This document shows positions 36,061 through 45,491 of a stretch of DNA of 64,000 nt, piece after piece. A program made the translations under genes and the position numbers. Position 1 is the first letter of the stretch. Each line of letters opens with the position of its first letter. Origin of the DNA: Cymodocea nodosa (lineage: Eukaryota; Streptophyta; Magnoliopsida; Alismatales; Cymodoceaceae); NCBI GenBank assembly GCA_036874045.1, contig JAZBRI010000008.1, positions 7,331,001-7,395,000 of the forward strand. Reading direction: 5' to 3'. The notes under the pieces are model-generated. The model searched no databases and had not been told where the DNA came from. It was given only the letters and a program-made list of their open reading frames with translations.

Positions 36061-37900
36061 CTAGTTGGTCTTTCTACAGTGCTAGAATTAATACTTCATT
36101 TTGTTCTTCTTCAGAATACATAAATCAGATTACTAGATAGATATTCTGTATTTTTAAATAATCTGTTTTAACATTGTTTTCTCCTCTTCAACCTACAAAT
36201 ATATTTAAAACATATGTAAATTACATACAAAATATATTAGCATCATATAGGTGGTAATTATATTATCATTTTTTTTCTTTTCCAACATCTATTATCTTGA
36301 ATTTTCCAATATGATTTCCAAAATAAATTTCAACTACATACGAATCAAAACACCCTCCAATTCAATATAATTAAAACAAGTAGAATAATAAATTATATCT
36401 CAAATAAACAACTTCAAAAGTCTATTCTAGATTCATACTTCAATAATCTTAGATAACAAAAAATATACTCGATTCAAAAGATATCTGTATTTCACAAAAC
36501 ACTTTTATCTTTTCAAAACAATATATGCATATTTGTACTTTAAAAGTTAATTTAAAAAGCTTGAATCATATAAAAGCTTTCTAGTGTACCTATGTATCGA
36601 GCTTTCAGTCAACAATCCCATATCTGATCGAGATCTTAGGTTGCCAGATTTAAAGAGTCCTTTTTTAGGTTAACAATCCTTACATACCTATCTGCTCAAG
36701 TACAAAAGGCTCATGATCAAACAAGTCAATAAACTCTCAAAGTTTTTCTCTTTTTTCCTCTTTTTTTCTTTTCAACACATTATATATATGTATTTCATTA
36801 ATACAGATGCAATAAAACACAAATCTCGTATAGTCCTGCTTCAATTATTTACTGAAAATATGAATCCATATTAATAAGCTCATACTTTTTCTATCGTTTA
36901 ATAAGATTTACGCATAAATCATTCTACAAGTTTAATCAATCAAATTAAATGTATCCTTAATCATATGTATTTCATTTAATCCAAAAATCAATATTTCAGC
37001 TCTTTTCAAGATTTTAGATAATTTACTGAGTTTTAGTTAAGCATTCTGATTTCTTTTTAAAATCGTGAAACTGTTAAACTCAAAAAATTCAGCAAAAATA
37101 TAAGATATTATATCTAGATTTGCATGAATAGTATAATTTTTTAGTATCTTATATAAGATTATAAATATAACATTCAAGCAATTACAGTTCTTAAAAATTT
37201 GACAATTTCAATTATCGGATAGTTGTAGCAAATTCATAAAAAAAATTTCAATTTCCATAGAACTTTTGCAGTACCATTCTAATTCCTCTAATTAACAAAA
37301 TTACATGGCTGTTAATTAAATTACCTCCCCTCATACCTACATTTTGCATTGTCCTCAATATAAAAGATTTTACATTAAATTTAGTAAATGTTAGCAGGCA
37401 AGAATATTGTTTCATTGACTGCACCTAACTCAACGAACTTAACTTGTTGAGTTAATGAATAACTCCACGAACTGAGTTTAAATATAAATTCAGGATAAGT
37501 AATCAATTACATACCTTGTTCTTTTGTATCTCCTTCCATATTTTTTGATTTTTGATTTTGAAAAATTTTCCATTCACAAATAAAAGCAAAATATAGAACA
37601 AAATAATAAAACATAAATTGTTAATTCAGTGTCTTGTGTGGAACCCAGGCTCTTATGCCTTTGGTGGCTCACAAGCAAGCCATTTGGTTTCCCAAAACAG
37701 ATACCAACAAATTGGATTGATTTTTTTTTTCCTTTATAAAATAAAACTAAAACTAAATTTTTTTTTTCTTTTTTTCTAAAAATAAATGTAGAATACACAC
37801 AACATTAAAAGCACAGAATCACAGTTTAAGAACATAATTGAAAAGTAGTAACAAATGGAATAAGCGTGTCAATCCAAGCAAACTTTTTAGGCATAATTCT
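36061..37900 (-). other. G1 3' spacer, related to Sirevirus C spacer
   Basis: No gene supported. Read on the minus strand, about 37000-36230 is colinear with the post-pol spacer of Sirevirus C (about 48230-48950): a 32-base exact word (36796-36827 against 48393-48424) and two 20-base words (36690-36709 against 48508-48527; 36599-36618 against 48599-48618) keep the same spacing. A CTCAACGAACTTAACTTG/CGTTGAGTTAA-type palindrome is at 37430-37475. The 74-codon open frame at 37574-37798 is low-complexity and not called. Confidence 0.7.
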
Positions 37901-39019
37901 TCATGCTATTAATTTTGTTTTAATGCAATCCATTTTCCTTTTTAACTTGTAAACTTGCAATATGTTATCAATACTAAATATAAGTGTATTTCCATTAATG
38001 AAATGAAATGTAGAAAGGGATCCTCTTCGATTCCAAGATAATATAGTTGTTTCTATTTCTACATATATTTCAATATATTCCTCTTTCCACTTCCATTCAT
38101 TTAGGTTTTTCATAATCCATATTTGAAATTTCATCAATTCATCCCACCATCTTATTAGACATAAAGTAGGATCATCATATTCATTATACCACATTCCTAA
38201 TTGAATTTTATCATATTCTAAAGACGGTGGTTCAGCTATATCACTAGGTATAAGCAATATTTCTATAAAGTCATCATCATAACTATCTATGCTTACTATG
38301 TATAATTCAGATCTAAATGCAACTGATATATCTGACACTAAATATATATATCCATCAAGTATAACATGTATGTTGTTAATTAATGCTTTCTGTCCTAGAT
38401 ATATCATAGTATTTTCAGTCCAAGATCTATTTAAAAAATCATATACACTTAAGCATAAATCTTCATCCCAATTTCCAGTTGGTCTTCAGTAATACAATTT
38501 TTCAGGAATGGTCGAATGTTTATCAGAAAATGTTAAAGCTGACCCACAATTTACAGTTGGTACTTCAAATCTATTAGGTCTTCCTATATTCCATTCTTCT
38601 CTTGTGATAGGATTTCTAATCAAAATGTCAAGTAATAGAATTGCATACCTTGGTTTGGTTTTGTAAATAATTAATCTTTCGTCTATCCCCATAATATGAT
38701 TTATTCCTTCTAATGTATTGGGTGGAATTCCAACATTTTCTTCCATATTTAGATATTCATAGCTGATTGAACTACGATTAAATGACTTCCATAAAAATCC
38801 ATCTCTAATCTTAGTCATTTTTGCAGCTTGTAGTCCATGAAAATATTTTTCTCTAACACAGTCTTTAATTTCCTTTGATACACAACACAATCTGCATAAA
38901 TCTTTAGTTGACAAGTTACTCAGTTCTTCCCTCAGTGCATCCAATGGTAATTTCATCAATTCCATCTGTTGTGATTCTATATAACATAAACAAAAATTTA
39001 ATAGAGATAAAATTAACAT
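37901..39019 (-). pseudogene. F-box protein with FBA-type domain, one stop
   Basis: F-box proteins join substrates to SKP1 in SCF ubiquitin ligases, in nucleus or cytosol. The 372-codon frame is intronless, as FBA-type F-box genes usually are. The F-box is LPLDALREELSNLSTKDLCR...VSKEIKDCV (about residues 24-62 from ATG 39019; an inner Met, MELMKLP, may be the true start). F-box-associated features follow: NPITREEWNI, LCLSVYDFLNRSW, VILDGYIYLVSD, then DPTLCLIRWW and FQIWIMKNLNEWKWKEEY. A single TGA at 38486-38488 divides it; both halves are in one frame and otherwise open. It lies between an Athila-type gag and the 3' spacer of G1, where pol should be, on the same strand. Capture by the retroelement is inferred from this position. 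Confidence 0.85.
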
Positions 39020-39189
39020 AGCTACTTACTTATCCTCGTGGAGTTAGGTCATAAATCAATGGACTAAGTTCGTTGAGTTAAGTAATAACTCTACGATATT
39101 ACTAACTATAATTAAACTTATATTTTTTTATATATTTTTTTTTATACTTACTATATTATACATAGTTGCTTCAGTTATACTACTTCATT
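39020..39189 (-). other. Gap between G1 gag and F-box gene
   Basis: Noncoding, AT-rich, with a GTTGAGTTA/TAACTC palindrome (about 39035-39100), the same motif that precedes gag (40890-41070) and the env-like ORF (58325-58440). No TATA box that I would defend. Confidence 0.5.
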
Positions 39190-40534
39190 CAGCTTCCCTC
39201 CCATAGGAGGTATCAATTTCATTAACAGTTCTATTGACAGGGTTAAGTACTACTTGCATTGGCAATCCTCCCATAGGTCTAACTTCTATTGATTCCTTCT
39301 GTCTAAGGGGTATATTTCTATTCATATTTTGATTTTGAATGGTAGCATTTCCAAATACAAGATCTAGACAATTGTTTAATTGTTAAATTATCTTTTCTAA
39401 TTTCTCTATTCTAGATCATTGTTCAATTAATGCTTCATAACTTATATTTTTGTCATTTATATTTTCTCCTCCCTAGAAATTGTTGTTTCTCCAAGATAGA
39501 TTCGGGTGATTTCTCCAATTAGGGTTATAAGAATTTCCAAAGTCATCTTTCTGGTTTCTAGCATAAATAATATCTAAGTCATTAATGTTTGCATTCTTTT
39601 CTGCTAGTTTTTGATTTAATGATAACTCTTCTATTTTCTTTGTTAATTTAGTTAATTTAACTTCAAGCATAGTGTTTGAATCTATTTCATGCATTTCCCT
39701 TGGTAATATTCTTTTATCTGTAATAGCTTCAACCGCGTTTTCCCATTGTGTAGTTCTTTTTGCAAAGTTTTCTAAATATGCCCATGCTTCTTCACTACAC
39801 AGTTTTAAAAATCCATTCTAACAAGTAGATTCTAATAAAGATTTCATTGAAACATCTATGCCTTCATAAATTATACTTATTAATTGTGCTTTACTCATTG
39901 CATGATATGGAAATTGAGTCAGTAAATCTTTAAATCTTTCAAAATATTTTCAGAATGATTCTTCTAATTTTTGGCTACACATTAAGATTTCCTTTTTCTT
40001 TTTAATCGTTTGATGTATTGGATAATATTTTTCCAGAAAAACAGAGCAAAATTCATTCCATGTAGTAATTGAATCAAGCGATAAAGTATATAACCATCTC
40101 TTAGCTGTGTCTTTTCAAGCAAAAGGGATATATCTAAGTTTAATAGCATCAATACTCATATTCAACATTTTCATCATTTGACAAACTTCGTTAAATTCTC
40201 TAAGGAAATAATAGCCATATTCTCTTTCTAATCCATGAAAATGTGGCAATTGACTAATATAATAAGATTTCAGTTCAAACCTATCTCCCTCAAAGTTTAG
40301 CAATCGAATACATGAAGGTTCATCAACTAATTCAGGATACAAAATTACACCTAATGGTTTTTCTACTAGAGCAGCCATATCTTTGTTCTCTTTTAAAGAA
40401 AGGCTAGCTACACCCCTAAGGATTTCGTTAAAGTCCAATTCAAAAAATATTTTAGTACGCCTCTGTGTTGAATAATCCTATGTAGGTGTTCTTACTAATC
40501 GTTTAGTGCTAGGAGAATGAATCCATGTGCTCAT
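39190..40534 (-). pseudogene. gag: Athila-type Gag of G1, broken
   Basis: Ty3/gypsy Gag. The probable ATG is at 40534 (MSTWIHSPSTKRL), with a TAG after 17 codons. The retrotransposon Gag core is recognisable: FELKSYYISQLPHFHGLEREYG, FLREFNEVCQMM, IKLRYIPFA, then KRWLYTLSLDSITTWNEF and FLEKYYP, as in Athila elements. The C-terminal hallmark YNPNWRNHPNLSWRNNNF is at about 39475-39535, followed by a broken tail to about 39190 (GGLPMQVVLNPVN). Stops occur at about 40115, 39950, 39820 and others. No protease or pol follows; the F-box gene does. Confidence 0.85.
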
Positions 40535-41344
40535 AAACTCTTAACATAAAGTAAAATAGCAGAAGATTAATTACATATCAGTCTGAAGCTTTGTTTTCAG
40601 TAAATAGTTGTTGACGAATGAAGTTGAATCAGCTGCTTCTCCTTCCAGTTCCCCAATGAATTTTCTTTTCTTTCCTCAAGTGCTAGTAACTTGTAAATAA
40701 CATGCTATTCTCTATTTATAATGCACGTGCATAAAGCAAATGAATCTCGTTGCAAGAACGTCTCTTGTAACATGTAGTGTGGTTCCTATTTTTATGGATA
40801 CGTATTCCACTTCTAATTTCAAATTTCAGTAATCGCTAAACCCACGAAGTTTCATTCATGGCTAAAAGAATAACTATTCAGCTTAATCCACAAACTAACC
40901 TCGTTGAGTTACAGTTAACTCAATGGACTAACTTCGGTTACTATTTCTAACTCCACGGACTAACTTCGTTGAGTTACAATTAACTCAACGGAGTGACCTC
41001 ATATTTTATTATTGACCTTGTGGTGTTAAGGTTAACTCAACGGACTAAGTTTGTTGAGTTAACACTTAGCAAATTTTTCTAAAACTTACTTCTCGTATTA
41101 ACTTCTATATTTTTTTCTCTCCTACATTTTGTCAACTTAAATAAAGTTAAATACATGTCATTAACATAGTTTCTAATTTAAACTCATTTAAATTTGAACA
41201 TTATATGCATATTTAACTTACAATTCATTTCCTATTATGTAGAATTTACATTTTACTTTTCAGCATGCAAATATATTCAAGCATTAACCAATTATCGTGC
41301 ATTTAATCATGTCATTCATAAAATTTATAAATCTTTTAAATAGT
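40535..41344 (-). other. Leader-like region upstream of G1 gag
   Basis: No gene, and no LTR end or primer site that I can identify. A dense cluster of TAACTCAACG / CGTTGAGTTA arms spans 40890-41070. It joins, across the inserted Sirevirus C, to 55713 onward, which is the tail of a minus-strand env-like ORF. Confidence 0.5.
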
Positions 41345-41349
41345 CTTGT

Positions 41350-43033
41350 TGTTGAGTATTTTGTTTTGATAATGTGTGCTGAATGAAAATAATCATATTT
41401 GCTCAATTACTATTGCTTGTGAAAAGAAATTAAAATCATCAATTAATACAGAAAAAGCTTAATAGCATAAATACTTGTCTATATTGGATCTGAAGTTAAT
41501 AACTAGTCGTTTCATTGCATTAATTTCTCATTTAACTAAACGTTAAGTTAACGTGTGTTTTTATTGAAAAGCATGATATGTTTTAAAGTTATATCTTCTG
41601 TATCATGAATAGTGCACATTTACACAACTCGTTAAACTAGAGTTTTGTTTGTATAGAGGCTTAAAGGTTAAAATAGATCATGTGATAACTCGTTAAGTTA
41701 GTGAGTAAAAGAAGAGACGAACTCGTTAAGTTAGTGTTATACACGTGGTGAAATTATAAGTTACGAATGTTGTATTGTATCACGTGAGGTGCACATGTTT
41801 AACTCATTAAGTTAATATAACTAAACGCATTAAGTTGCTATATTGAACACTAAGGCAACGCGTTAGGTTAGCGTTATAAACTTAAGTTGTTATTTTTGCA
41901 CGTGGTAAAATTCTTATTATAAAAACATTTGTTTATTACTGAATCGGTGAGTTAAAGCTTTTCGGTGACTTACAACCGTAACTATCTGAAAATTAAACTA
42001 TTTCCAGTGAATTATCGTTTAACCTTCCGAAAGAAAGGTTAAGTTAGTTCGTTGAGTTAGCGTAACACCACAGATTTAGTTCGTTGAGTTAGCTACAGTA
42101 CTTGTCACATGAAATGGCACATGAGGAACTCGTTAAGTTAGAAACGTTAAGTTATATTTATATACTTGTGTTACTTGTTTAGTTAACATTAAAGTAACGA
42201 CTTCTTATTACGCTTGATGAAAGATTTTGGACGAGAAAGTTTATTTTGCAGAAAATTTTTCAGAGATCCAGGACTGATGATTAAAGAAAATTTGAAATAT
42301 AAACGTGGGTCAGAACGTGTGTGTTTCGATGAAGGAAAAAGAAAAGACGTGGAGAAGTGGAAAACTGGTAGTGATTAAACATGAAGGATATGCATGAAAT
42401 GAAGATACAATATAAAAGGGATAGAATTCTCGGTGATCAAACAATCCTTGCACACAAAAAGAAAAATCTTTTCAAAGATCAAACTATCCCTGCACACCAA
42501 AAGAAAAATCTTTTTCAGGGATCAAAAACACCTCTACGGGGAAAATCTCTCAAGTGGAAGAAAAGTCAGTGAAGTAGAAAAGGTTAAATTTATGTCGCTG
42601 AAGATTTGAAGTATCAAGTGGAAGAAAATTCAATGAAGCAGAACCAGGTATTATTTATGTCACTAAAGATTTAAAGTATCAGAAGAAATCAAATTTAGTG
42701 AAATAGAGAAAGACAAGATATTTGTCACTGAAGAATTGCTGAAGAAGAAGAAGAAAGATCTCAAACAGGGAGAAATGTTTTAAATTCCGCAAATTAGTTT
42801 TCTCTGTTTGTAGTTATCAAAATTGTTTAGATGATACATGGTATCGAGATATAATTGCATCTACAATTTCTGAGGAGAATTGAATTGTATATTGTAATCA
42901 AAACCTTGAATAAAAATGATTTTATGAAAACAATGTCTTGACTTGTTTTTGAGTTTTAAAGTTTCAATTATATTTCAGAAAATATTAAAAATACACAATT
43001 CACCCCCCTCTTGTGTAGCCATACAATCCTACA
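41350..43033 (+). repeat. 5' LTR of Sirevirus C
   Basis: 1684 bases, TGTTGAG...CCTACA. TATA box TATAAAAG at 42411-42418. Just after it a unit of about 40 bases (GATCAAACAATCCTTGCACA and on through AAAAGAAAAATCTTTT) is present two and a half times (about 42437-42535). Its AACTCGTTAAGTTAG and CACGTG words are shared by all family-A LTRs. It is longer than the 3' LTR (1626 bases), partly from an extra AGTGGAAGAAAATTC-type repeat near 42610. Confidence 0.93.
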
Positions 43034-43232
43034 AGTGGTATTAGAGCTTGTTAATAATCTTTGATATAAAATCGATACCAACTTATTTAATATCATTGCT
43101 TATTCTACCTTCTTTGTTTTTAAACAGAAATTAATATTTGAGCATACGTTTAACTTTCTTCATTTAAGGCTCAAGTTGTTTTAAAGTTTTTAGACTATTT
43201 AAAATCAAATAAGTTGAAAAATCTAAGGTAAT
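43034..43232 (+). promoter_or_regulatory. Primer-binding site and leader of C
   Basis: TGGTATTAGAGC at 43036-43047, two bases after the LTR: the Met-tRNA site with one C-to-T change from the canonical form seen in A1 and B2. The leader runs to the gag ATG at 43233. Confidence 0.88.
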
Positions 43233-45491
43233 ATGGCTACTGGAAATGGTAATTTTTCTTTATATGAAGGCCAAAATCTTAATCGTCTTCCTTTATTTGA
43301 TGGAATACATTTTGAATATTGGAAATATAGGATGACTATTTTTCTTCAAAGTATAGATCATAAGTTGTGGTTCATGATTTCTAAACCATATACTCTGTTA
43401 ACTACCCCTTATAATACTTGGACAATTACTGAAAAAGAAAATGAAACTCTGAATGCTAAGGGCTTAAATATTTTATTTTGTGTATTGAGTTATGAACAGT
43501 TCAGTAACGTGTCGGCATATAAATTTGCTTATGAGGTGTGGCATGCATTAGAAGTTTCACATGAAGGTACTTCTCAAGTTAAAGAGACTAAAATAAACTT
43601 GTTGATTCATAAATATGAACTCTTTAAGATGCATTAAGACGAAAGTATTTCTGAGATGTTTTCTAGATTTCTTGATATCATAAACTCTTTAAAATGCTTA
43701 GGAAAGAATTTTGAATAGAAGGATTTGGTGAGGAAAATTCTCAGATCCCTAAGTTCTAAATGGTCTTAGAAAGTAACATCAATTGAGGAATCACGAGATT
43801 TAAATGTTTATACTATGAATGAACTTATAGGAAACTTAACAGCTTATTAAGTTCAATTAAATGAATCACTGAGTCACAACAAACTAAAAATGAAGAAAGA
43901 AATAGCCTTCGAAATTAATTTAGATTCTGATATATCTACTGATTCTGACGAGGATTTGATTTTGCTGACTAGGAAATTCAAGAAAGCATGGAAAGCTAGG
44001 AAACATCAAAGGAACAAAAATGATAAATCCTCAACGTCAAAATCACTGAATGACAAGAATTCTTCATCCAGAAAGTATGTATATTACAACTGTAAGAAAC
44101 CTGGACATCTTTCTCCAGACTGTCCTATGAGGAAAAATGAAAAGCAAAGTAGGACAAATCAGAAGAAGACGACTCAGAAAACTCAGAAAAAGTTTTACAA
44201 GAAAAAGGCTTTGAAGGTCACTTGGGATGACACGTCTGAAGAGTCTGAATCTGAGGAATCAGCATCAAAATCTTCACATTCAGAAGGAGAATAAGAGTTA
44301 GAAGACGTTGCTCATGTGTGCTTCATGGCAGATGAGTCTAAGGTAATATCTGATCTTGAAAGCCATTCAGATTTCAACTTTGATAAATTATTATGTGCTT
44401 ACCATGCATTATTACAAAAACTTAAAGTATGTAAACTGGAAAATAAGAATATTAGAAAATCTTCATCCATTATGGAAGAAGAAAATTGTTTCCTGTCTAC
44501 TACTTTAGAAAAGTTTAAATGTGATAATGACAATCATGCTAGAGATTTGCAAAAATTTAGATTTAATGAATGTATTTTGCATGAACAAATGCAGAATATA
44601 AATGCTGAAAAATTAAAGATAGAATCTGAAAATGAAATGTTGGGAAACAATATAAATGAACTTGAATTAGAGATAGATAAATTAAAACTGAGAGAGTTAG
44701 ATTTAAATTCTACCATTGAGAAATGGAATTTAAGTCAAACTAAGTTAGACAAACTAACTAGTACCCCTACGGTGTCTTATAAATTTGGCTTAGGATTTGA
44801 TTATCTTGAATATCCTGAATCTCAAGCCAATAAAGGATTTATTAGTTGCAGTTCAAGTAAATCTAAGACTAAAATTCCTTTTATTATGAAACAAGGTAAT
44901 AAATATGTAGAAGTAGGTACTTCAAGGGATGAATCATGCAGTAATAATATAAATCAATGTGATTTGTCAAATTGTACTTCTAACATGACTATAAATGTTT
45001 CTAAAAATCTTATTTCTTATTCTAGAAATTCAGTTTCTAATGTTTCTAACAGTTCAAACAATTGTAGTAAACAGAAAATTCAGAAACCTAAGCATGTAAT
45101 TCAATACACTGGTATTAGACCAATTACTCATTCTGCATGTGATAAATCTGAAAAAAATTTTGCAGAAAAAGATTTTGTATGCACTGAAAATTCAAATATA
45201 AGTACAAAATCTGGGTATGAACTTACTGAAATGTATGAGCATGACCAAAATAAATTAACATCTGATAAAAATCTTTTTGGTCTTGATTATACTACATCTG
45301 AAAACAAAAAGAATGATTGTAAAAGCAATAATGCTATATGTGAGTATGAAGCTAATGATAAATCAGTAGTACTTACAACTAATAAGAATTTAAATGATAA
45401 TGTTAAACTATTTTTAAACAAAAAGAAGAAATATGCGTTTAATGAACTTGGTCCTCAACAACATTGGGTACCAAGAAAAAGTTTTTCTTAA
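43233..45491 (+). pseudogene. gag: Sirevirus C Gag with long coiled tail
   Basis: Starts MATGNGNFSLYEGQN, the same protein as A1 Gag. Stops at about 43636, 43716, 43768 and 43847 break the core, mostly where A1 has Glu or Gln. From 43890 the frame is open: basic region, then a zinc knuckle whose first Cys is Tyr (YYNCKKPGHLSPDC). After a stop at 44292 the same frame runs on as a coiled-coil tail (44316-45491; LELEIDKLKLRELDLNSTIE) and ends near ELGPQQHWVPRK. That pre-protease motif shows it is one long Gag-Pol frame. Confidence 0.9.

Noticed and set aside
37574..37798. Possible SINE or small gene (GGGTTCCACAC looks a little like a pol III B box)
   Set aside because: No A box at proper distance, no target duplication, no tail; too weak to call.
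37901..39019. F-box ORF as the native env or pol of the element
   Set aside because: Order of F-box, NPITREEW and WIMK motifs fits plant FBA-type F-box proteins, not RT, integrase or the env-like ORFs seen elsewhere in the window.
43036..43047. tRNA gene suggested by the Met-tRNA complement
   Set aside because: Only the 12-base primer site is present, with no tRNA body. Same at 1158 and 13066.
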